NCBI GenBank assembly: GCA_007376295.1
Contig: VMGB01000001.1
Span: 124,001 to 188,000 of the forward strand
DNA from: Parcubacteria group bacterium Gr01-1014_13
GTDB taxonomy: Bacteria; Patescibacteria; ABY1; Magasanikbacterales; GWA2-37-8
Direction: 5' to 3'
DNA length: 64,000 nt
Of this stretch, positions 17,546 through 25,843 are shown one piece after another (positions within the stretch are counted from its first letter, which is position 1; each line of letters opens with the position of its first letter). A program made the position numbers and the translations under genes. The notes beneath the pieces were generated by a model. That model worked only from the letters and a program-made list of their open reading frames with translations. It searched no databases and was not told where the DNA came from.

Positions 17546-18636
17546 AGATAGCTCATGTTGTTTCCACTTTTTTTCCTCATGTGGGCGGGATGGGGACTGT
17601 TTGCTATAACGAAGTAAAACGGTTGGCAGAAAATGGACATGACGTAACAGTTTTCACCTTAAAGTATCCAGACACAACATACGAGGATACAAAATTTCCT
17701 TTTAAAGTAGTGCGTTTAAAACCCCTGATAAAGCTAGGAGATGCTGGGCTGGTGCCACAGATATTAAATCAACTCACAGGTTTTGATCTAGTTCATTTGC
17801 ATTATCCATTTTATGGCGGCGCGGAATGGCTCTGCTTTTCTAGTGTGCCAACAGTCATTACTTATCATATGGATGCGCAGGCCGAGGGAATAAAAGGCCT
17901 AATTTCGAAAATATATGATTTGCTTTGGCCAAGAATTTTGTTTTCCCAAGCCAAAAAGATTGTGGCGGTTAATGCGGAACATTTTAAGAATACAAAATTT
18001 GGCAAGGGTTTTGCCGATAAAACTATTGAAATTCAAAATGGAGTGGATATGGAAATTTTTAATCCCCACGAGGTTAATTTGGAGGCTCTTGGTTTAGTTC
18101 ATTTAAAAGACAAGAAAATTATTCTTTTTGTAGGTAATTTGATGCCGGTGAAGCGTCTGGATATGGTCTTAGATTCAATTAAACTATTAGGCGATGATAA
18201 TTTGGCTTTGGTGGTGGTCGGAGGGGGGTACGAGTTAGATAAATACAAAGAGCTAGCCAAGGATTTAAATAATGTATATTTTGTGGGTCAGTGTGATGAT
18301 CAGAAAAAATTATCTGATTATTATAACGCAGCGGCGTGCGTGGTTGTACCATCTGATTATGAATCGTTTTCTTTAGTAGCAATAGAAGCGGGTGCGTGTG
18401 GTATTCCAGTAGTTGCCAGTAATATCCCAGCTATGGCTGAAAGAATTAATAATGGAGTAAATGGATTTTTGTTTGAGAAAGGTTCGGTGGAAAGTTTAAC
18501 GGCTGCGTTTAGAAAAATTATGTCTATGAGCGCAGAAGAAAGAAAAGTTATTGGTCAGCAGGGGAGAGTGGGAGTAGAAAATAAATATTCTTGGAAAAAG
18601 CATATGGAAAAATTAATTAATTTATATGGCGTTTGA
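17542..18636 (+). CDS. GT4 family glycosyltransferase
   Basis: A 364-aa GT-B fold enzyme. The N-terminal acceptor domain begins MKIAHVVSTFFPHVGGMGTV. The C-terminal nucleotide-sugar domain (about 190-345) contains ILFVGNLMPVKRLDMVL and the E-x7-E type motif in SDYESFSLVAIEAGACGIPVV. It transfers a sugar from a nucleotide donor during surface glycan assembly. It is coupled upstream and overlaps the methyltransferase start by 11 bases. Confidence 0.9.
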   Translation: MKIAHVVSTFFPHVGGMGTVCYNEVKRLAENGHDVTVFTLKYPDTTYEDTKFPFKVVRLKPLIKLGDAGLVPQILNQLTGFDLVHLHYPFYGGAEWLCFSSVPTVITYHMDAQAEGIKGLISKIYDLLWPRILFSQAKKIVAVNAEHFKNTKFGKGFADKTIEIQNGVDMEIFNPHEVNLEALGLVHLKDKKIILFVGNLMPVKRLDMVLDSIKLLGDDNLALVVVGGGYELDKYKELAKDLNNVYFVGQCDDQKKLSDYYNAAACVVVPSDYESFSLVAIEAGACGIPVVASNIPAMAERINNGVNGFLFEKGSVESLTAAFRKIMSMSAEERKVIGQQGRVGVENKYSWKKHMEKLINLYGV

Positions 18637-19444
18637 TTACGAGAAATCAATTTGGGGACACGGTAATGCCAGTTTGAGTTTAAGCTCTCCGACTAGTTTT
18701 CGTTTGCGCCAAAGCCTACAATCTCTTTCTGAGTTAAAATCCGGAGCCAAAGTTTTGGAGTTAGGTTGCGGAGCCGGCCAATTTATTCGTGAAATCAAGA
18801 AAATCCGGCCAGAATTGGATTGTTACGGCTGTGATATTAGCCAGCACGCTATCGCCATAGCTAAACAAGCAAACGATGGGGTGAATTATGATTTGAGTAC
18901 CGAAAATAGATCTGTGTACGGGGATAATTTTTTTGACGCGGTACTTATTTTCGATGTACTCGAGCATGTAGAAAACCCAGATTTAATTTTGTCTGAAATA
19001 CATCGAGTTCTAAAAAGTGGGGGAGTATTTTATTCTTTTGTACCATGTGAAGGCGATTCGTTATCTTTTTGGAATTTATTGCATAAGCTTGGCTTGAAAC
19101 GAGAGCTTACCAAAATGTATGCCGGTCATATAAATAAATTTTCTCGCCCGAGTTTGATAAACCTAGTTCAATCGCATGGTTTTGTTACAAAACGTATTCG
19201 ATACAGCGAGCAAGTTCTGGGTCAGCTTCTCGGCTTGGCCGCCTTTTTTTCTATGGATCATTTTGCCAAAAAGAGTAATTTGCATCAAGTAAATAATGAG
19301 CAGTATTTTTATAATTTAGATCAAAAAGGCGGGGGAGTATTAAAAATATTAAAAAATATTGTAAATAGTCTGGTTGCTATAGAATCAATTACTTTTTCCA
19401 GAGTTCCATCGCCAAATGTGCATCTGACGGTGATTAAAAAGTAA
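18626..19444 (+). CDS. SAM-dependent class I methyltransferase
   Basis: A 272-aa protein with a Rossmann methyltransferase fold: motif I VLELGCGAGQFIREI, an acidic residue in YGCDIS, motif IV-like DAVLIFDVLEHVENPD and LSEIHRVLKSGGVFY. It resembles glycan or quinone methyltransferases. The operon context favours methylation of a sugar or lipid-linked intermediate. It overlaps the preceding GT4 gene by 11 bases. Confidence 0.88.
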   Translation: MAFDYEKSIWGHGNASLSLSSPTSFRLRQSLQSLSELKSGAKVLELGCGAGQFIREIKKIRPELDCYGCDISQHAIAIAKQANDGVNYDLSTENRSVYGDNFFDAVLIFDVLEHVENPDLILSEIHRVLKSGGVFYSFVPCEGDSLSFWNLLHKLGLKRELTKMYAGHINKFSRPSLINLVQSHGFVTKRIRYSEQVLGQLLGLAAFFSMDHFAKKSNLHQVNNEQYFYNLDQKGGGVLKILKNIVNSLVAIESITFSRVPSPNVHLTVIKK

Positions 19445-19445
19445 T

Positions 19446-19964
19446 ATGCGCGTCATCCACGTTATCCCATCTGCTTTTGAATATTTTGACGATATCAGAT
19501 CGCGCGCTTTTAAGTTATTGGACGGGCTACATAAATTAGGTGTAGAGACAGAGGCGTTTACCTTGCAATACGGAACGCCCAATAAAGCAGAGAAATCCAG
19601 TATCAAACAGGCTTCACCATCTATCCATAATTTTATTGGTAGTTTTGATATTAACAGCGCTATAGAGAATTTTTCTGATTTTGATATCGTTCATTTACAT
19701 TGTCCATTTTTTGGCGCAGCCGGCAAGATTCTGCGTTGGAAAAAACTTCATCCCGACACCCCTTTGGTACTTACGTATTATCGCGATGTTCGGATAGTCG
19801 ATCTGATGAGCTTTTTTATCAAGCTTTATAACGGATATTATTTACCCAAATTTTTTAAGTTGGCTGATGCAGTTGACCAGTTTAAAGCGGATGATCGGTC
19901 TTTAGAGTCTATTGCGGCCGATACCATCTTGGTGTATAATAGCTTTTGGTCACAAAAGACCTAA
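19446..19964 (+). CDS. Stand-alone N-terminal GT-B domain, truncated glycosyltransferase-like
   Basis: A 172-aa protein resembling only the acceptor half of the GT4 enzyme two genes upstream: MRVIHVIPSAFEYF, VETEAFTLQYGTP and FDIVHLHCPFFGAAG parallel IAHVVSTFFPH, VTVFTLKYPD and FDLVHLHYPFYGG. The nucleotide-sugar half is absent. The stop is followed by unrelated sequence and the YtxH-like gene. It could be a decayed paralogue or an accessory that partners another glycosyltransferase. It begins 1 base after the methyltransferase stop. Confidence 0.7.
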   Translation: MRVIHVIPSAFEYFDDIRSRAFKLLDGLHKLGVETEAFTLQYGTPNKAEKSSIKQASPSIHNFIGSFDINSAIENFSDFDIVHLHCPFFGAAGKILRWKKLHPDTPLVLTYYRDVRIVDLMSFFIKLYNGYYLPKFFKLADAVDQFKADDRSLESIAADTILVYNSFWSQKT

Positions 19965-19992
19965 TCTAAGCAATTTTAAAGATAATCATTAT

Positions 19993-20301
19993 ATGGGAAT
20001 GTTTAAAAAAGGACTTTTTTTAGGCGGTTTAATAGGAGCGGCGGCAATGTGGCTCAACGCTACCCCAAAGGGTAAAGAAATGCGAGCCAAATTGATGGGC
20101 CAGGCCAATGATTTGTATGCGCAACTTAAAGAAAGTATCAAACAGTTAGAGGGTCCTACCAAAGAAATGTATGACGCGTTGGTAGAAAGAGCGGTAGAAG
20201 AATATGCCGCCAAAGTAGAAATGGCTATGGATATGAAAAATCAGTTAGTGCGGGAATTAAAGAAGAGATGGAAAGATCTGGAGAAAGAAATTAAAAAATA
20301 A
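19993..20301 (+). CDS. YtxH-like small protein
   Basis: A 102-aa protein with an N-terminal glycine-rich hydrophobic segment (LFLGGLIGAAAMWLNA), then TPKGKEMR and a long amphipathic, charged helix. This is the YtxH domain layout, often linked to envelope stress and of unknown mechanism. The ATG at 19993 is chosen because the domain starts there; earlier in-frame codons lie inside the previous gene. It is followed by a terminator, so it closes the glycan operon or is monocistronic. Confidence 0.75.
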   Translation: MGMFKKGLFLGGLIGAAAMWLNATPKGKEMRAKLMGQANDLYAQLKESIKQLEGPTKEMYDALVERAVEEYAAKVEMAMDMKNQLVRELKKRWKDLEKEIKK

Positions 20302-20312
20302 CCAGGTAAACG

Positions 20313-20338
20313 AAAATCACCCGTAAGGGTGATTTTTA
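20313..20338 (+). terminator. Terminator after the YtxH-like gene
   Basis: Perfect 10-bp stem aaaatcaccc/gggtgatttt (20313-20322 with 20327-20336), gtaa loop, T tail. Confidence 0.9.
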
Positions 20339-20348
20339 GTATTTATGC

Positions 20349-20376
20349 TTGACCAAATTTATTTTTATGGTACAAT
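20349..20376 (+). promoter_or_regulatory. Promoter of the 76-aa membrane protein cassette
   Basis: TTGACC (20349-20354), 16-base spacer, TACAAT (20371-20376) with TGG before it. An ATG at 20345 lies upstream of this promoter, which argues against it as a start and for the GTG at 20411. Confidence 0.7.
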
Positions 20377-20410
20377 TATTTTGCCAACTGAGTTTGGTAA
20401 GGAGAGTAGC

Positions 20411-20638
20411 GTGAAGAGAGTTCTTTTGGGAATCATCTGTTGTCTCTTTGGTCTTGCTGTTGCTATTATTTCGGGTATTCTCGTTTGCAATTCTGTTCTT
20501 AATAGTAATCTACATGAAACCGGATTAGCTGGGACTGTTTCGACAGTTAGCGAGGTGATGCTGTGGTCAACTATCGCAATAGCCGATGTATATTTGGTTA
20601 TAGTACCATCGCTTCGTTTAATTCAAGATGAGCCTTAA
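20411..20638 (+). CDS. Orphan 76-aa membrane protein with strong SD
   Basis: Two predicted transmembrane helices (about 3-27 and 45-67) joined by a short loop, with a short charged tail. No family recognised. GTG start at 20411 preceded by taaggagagtagc; the cassette promoter lies 35 bases upstream. A run of eight T follows the gene at about 20675. It sits convergent to recJ as an isolated single-gene unit. Confidence 0.6.
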   Translation: MKRVLLGIICCLFGLAVAIISGILVCNSVLNSNLHETGLAGTVSTVSEVMLWSTIAIADVYLVIVPSLRLIQDEP

Positions 20639-20680
20639 CGCTCCATGCGGCCCTCTCTGTAAAAAGGGGAGGTATTTTTT

Positions 20681-22462
20681 TTAAACCCTTTTAATATCTT
20701 CTATAGTTAACTGTAATTCTCTGTTGCCATTCCATTCATTTACACCGATTGAATATACCATATCTATCTTATCTCCCGGTTTTAGACACTCTTTCCAATT
20801 TTCAGCGCAGCGATTTGCATCACCCAAGCCAAAACCAATAGTTTTTTTGATTAAATGTGAATTATGTTTAACCATCAAACGCAAATGTTTGCCGTCTTGG
20901 CCCACTGGCTCTATGGCTGTAACGGTTAGCGCCCGCGAAACATATTTTGGTTCTTCGTTTGCTTGTCCGAATGGTTCGAATTTTTGTAATAAATCATAAA
21001 GTTTCCAGTTCACTTCGTCTAGTTCCACTTCAGCGTCTACAGTGATTTGCGGAGTTAAGTCCACGGTAGCGGTCTGTTCGGCCGCTTTGGCTATAAGTCT
21101 GGTTTTAAATTCTTCTAGTTTACCTTTGTCTGCCAAAGTAAAACCACAAGCTTGGGGATGGCCGCCGAATTTATAAAACATTTCCGGCATGCCTTGCATG
21201 GCCGCGATTAAACTAAACTCTTTGATGCTTCTGCCTGAGCCGTTAATTTCTTTTTCAGTTTCACCCATGACAATGGCTGGTTTGTAGTAATCATCTTTTA
21301 TTTTTCCAGAAATTAAACCCAAAATACCTGTAGGCCAATCTTTGCCAATGACAAATAAAACGGGGTTATCTTGTTGTTTGGTTTCTTTTATTTGTTTGCG
21401 CGCTTCACTCACATATTGTTCGGTAAGTTTTCGCCTGTCAACATTATTTTTATCCAATTGCGCGGCCAAATTTTCGGCTTCTTTTTCGTTCTGGGCCATC
21501 AGGAGAGCAAAGGCGGTATTAGCATGATCCATGCGTCCGGCTGCATTTAGTCTTGGTATGACTTGAAAACTCATTGAGTATGAATCGTACGCTCCGCGTT
21601 TTGGTTGGCCATTTTCGTCCGCCAGACCGGAAACTATCAGAAGTTTTTTTAGACCAATATTTCTGGTTTTGTTAATTACGGTTAATCCGTATTTGGTAAT
21701 AGTGCGTGATTCGCCTACCAAAGGAACCATATCACCAATAGAAGCGATGGCTGCCAGGTCAAGCATCCATTTTTCAAATCCTTCAAAGGTTTGTCCGTCC
21801 GGCAGAGAGTTATGCGAGCGAGAATATTTTTTTAGTAATCCTTGCACGAGTTTAAAAGCTACCCCGCCACCACAGAGGCCTTTATCCGGGTAGGGTTCTC
21901 CCTTTACTAGTGGGTGGATAATAGCATCAGCCTTGGGAAGTTTGGCCGGAACGCTATGGTGATCAGTGACAATTACTTTTATTTTATATTTTTTTGCCAG
22001 AGCGATTTCCGGCGCGTTACTGACGCCGCAGTCGCAAGTAATTATTAGATTTGTTTTTTGGCTATGCAAGAGTTCCACGGTGCGCGAATTTAATCCATAA
22101 CCGTCGGTTTCGCGGTGGGGGATAAACACGCCGACATTTTTTGCTCCCAATTTTCGTAGCGCGGTGATGATAATAGCTGAGGAGCAAACACCGTCAGCAT
22201 CGTAGTCTCCATGCACCACAATATTTTCGTCTTTAGCTATGGCTTTAAAAATAATATCCGTAGCTTTTTCCATGTCCTGAAATAAATACGGATCATGGAT
22301 ATCCTGCGAATAGTCCGGGTTTAAAAATTCATCAATTTGTTTTTGAGTGCGCAAATTTCTGTTCCAAAGCAATTGGGCTACAGCGCTTGGCAACTCAGGA
22401 TGGGAATTAATAAATTCTAACGGCGGCGGGGATAGGACGTTCCATTTTTTTGGTGTAGTCAT
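20681..22462 (-). CDS. recJ: Single-stranded-DNA exonuclease RecJ
   Basis: 5'-3' ssDNA exonuclease for recombinational and mismatch repair. The protein is 593 aa, normal length. The DHH motifs are in place: GDYDADGVCSS, ITCDCGVSN and TDHHSVPA in the first half, DHHA1 domain with KFGGHPQACGFTL, then a C-terminal OB fold. It is the last gene of a minus-strand operon lepA - 31-aa peptide - 134-aa membrane protein - recJ, with gaps of 10, 2 and 1 bases. Confidence 0.95.
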   Translation of the reverse strand: MTTPKKWNVLSPPPLEFINSHPELPSAVAQLLWNRNLRTQKQIDEFLNPDYSQDIHDPYLFQDMEKATDIIFKAIAKDENIVVHGDYDADGVCSSAIIITALRKLGAKNVGVFIPHRETDGYGLNSRTVELLHSQKTNLIITCDCGVSNAPEIALAKKYKIKVIVTDHHSVPAKLPKADAIIHPLVKGEPYPDKGLCGGGVAFKLVQGLLKKYSRSHNSLPDGQTFEGFEKWMLDLAAIASIGDMVPLVGESRTITKYGLTVINKTRNIGLKKLLIVSGLADENGQPKRGAYDSYSMSFQVIPRLNAAGRMDHANTAFALLMAQNEKEAENLAAQLDKNNVDRRKLTEQYVSEARKQIKETKQQDNPVLFVIGKDWPTGILGLISGKIKDDYYKPAIVMGETEKEINGSGRSIKEFSLIAAMQGMPEMFYKFGGHPQACGFTLADKGKLEEFKTRLIAKAAEQTATVDLTPQITVDAEVELDEVNWKLYDLLQKFEPFGQANEEPKYVSRALTVTAIEPVGQDGKHLRLMVKHNSHLIKKTIGFGLGDANRCAENWKECLKPGDKIDMVYSIGVNEWNGNRELQLTIEDIKRV

Positions 22463-22463
22463 A

Positions 22464-22868
22464 TTACCTATATTCTTTCTTATCCTGGAAGCTTCTTAGC
22501 GTAATTTTTTTAAAATCCCAATATGAATCCGCCAGAAACAGGGTGAAAACAATAAATAAAATATTAATTGTTAAATACTCCCTTACAGAAATAGGTGAGC
22601 TGAAATTGGTAAATAGAATAATACCTAGCACAATCCAATAAATTAGAGTTTTGCCCGTTAATTTTCTTCTTTCAGAAATATTTATTTTGCTTCTCATTTC
22701 CCAAATGTAGGCAAAATATAAAACCACTAAAGGCCCCGCTGTGTACCACTCAAAATTATGCGGGTCTTCGCCAAAATAAGACAGGCCGTGAAAAACCAGG
22801 CTGGTAATAATAAGTAGAGCAAAGAAAAGAAAGACGATATCTAATTGGTATTTACGGAGGACAAGCAT
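22464..22868 (-). CDS. 134-aa multi-pass membrane protein, unknown
   Basis: About four hydrophobic helices (residues 9-30, 42-60, 72-90, 98-120) with a basic loop SKINISERRKLTGK and a charged C-terminus. No family recognised. It lies between a tiny membrane peptide gene (2-base gap) and recJ (1-base gap), so it is translated from the lepA-recJ transcript. It may be a CPR-specific envelope protein; the link to DNA repair or translation is only positional. Confidence 0.65.
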   Translation of the reverse strand: MLVLRKYQLDIVFLFFALLIITSLVFHGLSYFGEDPHNFEWYTAGPLVVLYFAYIWEMRSKINISERRKLTGKTLIYWIVLGIILFTNFSSPISVREYLTINILFIVFTLFLADSYWDFKKITLRSFQDKKEYR

Positions 22869-22870
22869 AT

Positions 22871-22966
22871 TTATTGTAAAGCCGGCAGGAAACTAAAAGC
22901 TACCATTGCAAAAATACCGATTATAGAAACCACAACCCAAAGTTTTTTTATAGTTCTTTGTTTCAC
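22871..22966 (-). CDS. 31-aa single-span membrane peptide
   Basis: GTG start at 22964-22966 and TAA at 22871-22873. The peptide has five basic residues at the N-terminus (VKQRTIKK), then one hydrophobic helix (WVVVSIIGIFAMVAF) ending in SFLPALQ. It fits exactly between the lepA stop (10 bases) and the next membrane gene (2 bases), which suggests a real translated gene rather than spacer. The basic N-terminus predicts N-in topology. The function is unknown. Confidence 0.55.
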   Translation of the reverse strand: MKQRTIKKLWVVVSIIGIFAMVAFSFLPALQ

Positions 22967-22976
22967 ACTATTTAAT

Positions 22977-24782
22977 TTATCTTTTTAAAACTGCCAAATA
23001 AGTTTCTGGTGGAATATCTATTTTTCCGTGCGATAACATGCGTTTTTTACCTTTTTTCTGTTTCTGCAATAATTTTTGTTTACGGGTATAGTCACCACCG
23101 CTCATAGTTTCAATCACATCTTTACGCAGAGGAGACAATCGGTCCGAGGCGATTATTTTTCCTCCTATTGCCGCCTGAATTTTTAACACAAACTGTTGTC
23201 TTGGCAAAGATTCTTTTAGAGATTCAACTATCTTTTTCCCGGTTTTATAGGCATGATCCTCCCAAACCAAGGTAGATAGGGCTTCTACTTTTTCTTCAGC
23301 CACCATTATATCTAATCTTACCACTTGGGTAGGCTGATAATCCATAAATTCGTAATTCATGGAAGCATAGCCCGAGGTAACGGTTTTTAGTTTATCATAA
23401 AAGTCAGTAACAAGCGAGGCAAGCGGAATTTCGTAATGCAGCATGGCGCGTTGGTCGGTATCTGTGCTTAAATATTCCGTATTAATATATTTTCCTTTGC
23501 GTTCGGATACTAGCCCCATAACATTGCCCACAAAACTTTTCGGAGCGATGACATCCAATTTCATCCATGGTTCCAAAATTTGTTCCAAGTGGTTTTGGTC
23601 GGGCATTTCTTGCGGGCTGTGGATAGTTTTTTCTTTATGGGATGTATCCATAACCCTGTAGGCAACGCTCGGCACAGTGATAATAATTTCCAAATTGTAT
23701 TCGCGTTGTAATCTTTCTTGAAAAATATCTAGATGCAATAATCCTAAAAATCCGCAGCGAAAACCAAAACCTAGAGCCAGAGAATGTTCTGGTTCGTAGA
23801 AAAGAGAAGCATCATTTAATTTTAGTTTATCAATGGCATCACGCAGTACCTGGTAGTCGTCACCTTCTTTTGGAAATATACCAGCATAAACCATCGGTTT
23901 TACTTCTTTATATCCCGGCAGAGCTGGGGTGTGGATATCTTTTTCTTCTTCATCTTTGGTAAAGGTGGTAATGGTGTCACCAACGCGACAGTCTTTTAAG
24001 TCTTTTAATCCTGTAACCACATAACCAATTTCGCCATTATACAATTTTGGAGTGGATTGAAATTTTGGTTTGTAGTAGCCGACCTCTAGAATTTCTGCCG
24101 GCGTGCGCGTGCCGAGTAAAAATATTTTATCTCCCTTTTTTAATTCCCCATCTACAATTCTTACCGATGCGATAACACCTTTGTAGTCATTATACATGGA
24201 GTCAAAAATCAAGGCGCGGGTGGGTTGGGCGCTGGTGTCGGGTGGGGGAGTTAGCCGGTCAATAATTGCTTTTAAAATTTCTTCTACGCCCTGCCCGGTT
24301 TTACCCGAGGCTAAAATAATATCTTCCGGTTTGCAGCCCAGTAAATGTATAATTTCCGCCTTTGTTTTTTCTATATTAGCCGCCGGCATGTCTATTTTAT
24401 TTATCACCGGAATGATAGTCAGATTTTGTTCAATCGCCAGATACAAGTTACCAATAGTTTGCGCCTGCACTCCTTGGCTAGCATCCACCAAAAGTATTGC
24501 GCCTTCTACCGCAGCCAGAGACCGGGAAACTTCATAATTAAAATCTACATGACCAGGAGTATCAATAAGGTTTAAAATATATTCTTTGTAGTTCATGCGT
24601 ACCGGAGTCAGCTTAATGGTAATACCACGCTCGCGTTCCAAATCCATAGAATCTAAAAGCTGATCCTGCATGTTTCGTTTTTCTACCGTGCCAGTAAATT
24701 CTAAAAGACGATCGGCCATGGTACTTTTGCCATGATCGATGTGAGCAATGATACAAAAATTTCGGATATTGTTGGTTGACAT
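22977..24782 (-). CDS. lepA: Elongation factor 4 (LepA)
   Basis: Ribosomal GTPase involved in initiation and back-translocation. The protein is 601 aa, full length. G1 AHIDHGKSTMADRLL, G3 DTPGHVDF, G4 NKIDMPA. The LepA-specific C-terminal domain is present, with GGDYTRKQKLLQ and KGKKRMLSHG near the end. It is the first gene of the lepA-recJ operon and divergent from the orphan pair at 24.8 kb. Confidence 0.97.
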   Translation of the reverse strand: MSTNNIRNFCIIAHIDHGKSTMADRLLEFTGTVEKRNMQDQLLDSMDLERERGITIKLTPVRMNYKEYILNLIDTPGHVDFNYEVSRSLAAVEGAILLVDASQGVQAQTIGNLYLAIEQNLTIIPVINKIDMPAANIEKTKAEIIHLLGCKPEDIILASGKTGQGVEEILKAIIDRLTPPPDTSAQPTRALIFDSMYNDYKGVIASVRIVDGELKKGDKIFLLGTRTPAEILEVGYYKPKFQSTPKLYNGEIGYVVTGLKDLKDCRVGDTITTFTKDEEEKDIHTPALPGYKEVKPMVYAGIFPKEGDDYQVLRDAIDKLKLNDASLFYEPEHSLALGFGFRCGFLGLLHLDIFQERLQREYNLEIIITVPSVAYRVMDTSHKEKTIHSPQEMPDQNHLEQILEPWMKLDVIAPKSFVGNVMGLVSERKGKYINTEYLSTDTDQRAMLHYEIPLASLVTDFYDKLKTVTSGYASMNYEFMDYQPTQVVRLDIMVAEEKVEALSTLVWEDHAYKTGKKIVESLKESLPRQQFVLKIQAAIGGKIIASDRLSPLRKDVIETMSGGDYTRKQKLLQKQKKGKKRMLSHGKIDIPPETYLAVLKR

Positions 24783-24832
24783 TGGGAAAAAATTACAGTA
24801 GTATTTTGTTTAGACCTAAAAGGAGGTTTGTC

Positions 24833-25294
24833 ATGAAGGTATCGAAAATTTTTCTGCTTCCTTTTTCTTTTCTTATCGCTTTAGCCATTGCTTTTGGTGT
24901 TGCCTTTTGTACCACTCGATGGAGTTGGCGGCAAGAGGATCTTCAAAAGAAACTTGTGGCCGGAGAAAATTCGGTTTATTTGTTTGATGAATCTTCTGGT
25001 ATGCTTGCGCACGCTTGGAAAGGTGCTGGAGGATATGGCCCTAGCCTGAGTTGGGTTTTTCCCAGTCGTGCTAGCAAAGGCAAGACCATGGCAGTCGAAC
25101 GGATGGAAAGCCAGCGTATGGCTCCAGTTTATCTCTTTGATCCAGGTATGGGTATTTGTGTGATTGGATATAGACACCGTGACGGAATGCAATTTTGGCC
25201 TGTTCCTTGTGCCGATGTAAAGGATAAGCTAGATCCATCGGTTCGAGAACAGGTAGAGGCACAACTCAAGAAGTTTCCGTCGGAGTGTCCGTGA
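24833..25294 (+). CDS. Orphan membrane-anchored 153-aa protein with strong SD
   Basis: N-terminal signal anchor (about 7-27), then an extracytoplasmic domain with ENSVYLFDESSGMLAH and a parallel second segment APVYLFDPGMGICVIGY, suggesting an internal repeat of about 70 residues. Three Cys lie in or after the anchor. No family recognised. The ATG at 24833 follows a perfect aaaggagg site; an upstream in-frame codon lies inside lepA. It is followed by a second orphan gene 29 bases downstream, then a terminator. Confidence 0.65.
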   Translation: MKVSKIFLLPFSFLIALAIAFGVAFCTTRWSWRQEDLQKKLVAGENSVYLFDESSGMLAHAWKGAGGYGPSLSWVFPSRASKGKTMAVERMESQRMAPVYLFDPGMGICVIGYRHRDGMQFWPVPCADVKDKLDPSVREQVEAQLKKFPSECP

Positions 25295-25323
25295 GCGCCT
25301 TAGTTAAAAGAGGGAGGCGCCAA

Positions 25324-25800
25324 ATGGTTCGTTCTTCACACATCATCGATCTTGATGCCGATGCGTGTGTTCCTGATTTTATTTGGTCAGATGCTTGCCC
25401 AAAGGATCATCCATCACGGCAGATCTCAGTCGCCCGGCATCGACGAATTGGTAGGCTGGCTTGGGATCCAAGTAAGCTGTGGCTATACCGTGCCATAAAG
25501 CAAACTGATTCTAACCCCATTTATGGTCACCATTTGTGGGACAGAGATCTTGTATATCGGCATGTCCTAAACGCTAATGTTTTGGACTATTTACTCACTC
25601 ATCAAGAGCTCATTCCACCAGAGTGGAAAAACTACGAAGTTTATTTTTGGGGGACAACGTATAAAGATTGTAACACCCCGCCCCGCTTCCAAGTTCGTTA
25701 CGTTACTTGGGATTGGGAACTTGATGAATGGCAATCATGGTCCAGAGGGTTAAATTCTTTCTGGAATAACAATATGCCTGCCGCGATCCTCGATTTCTAA
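25324..25800 (+). CDS. Orphan 158-aa soluble protein with strong SD
   Basis: A Trp- and Asp-rich protein with no signal peptide and no recognised domain. It contains VLDYLLTHQELIPPEWKNYEVYFWGTTY and VRYVTWDWELDEWQSW, suggesting a compact alpha/beta fold. The ATG at 25324 follows a gagggagg site; an earlier in-frame start at 25285 overlaps the previous gene. It forms a bicistron with the membrane-anchored protein and ends before a terminator. Codon choice (gcg, cgt, cgg, gatc-rich) looks less AT-biased than lepA or murJ. Confidence 0.62.
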   Translation: MVRSSHIIDLDADACVPDFIWSDACPKDHPSRQISVARHRRIGRLAWDPSKLWLYRAIKQTDSNPIYGHHLWDRDLVYRHVLNANVLDYLLTHQELIPPEWKNYEVYFWGTTYKDCNTPPRFQVRYVTWDWELDEWQSWSRGLNSFWNNNMPAAILDF

Positions 25801-25814
25801 GACCTCATTTTCCG

Positions 25815-25843
25815 CCCTCCCTTTCATTAGGAGAGGGTTTTTT
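25815..25843 (+). terminator. Terminator after the orphan pair
   Basis: Stem ccctc/gaggg (25815-25819 with 25833-25837) followed by six T. It abuts the stop codon of convergent murJ. Confidence 0.8.
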
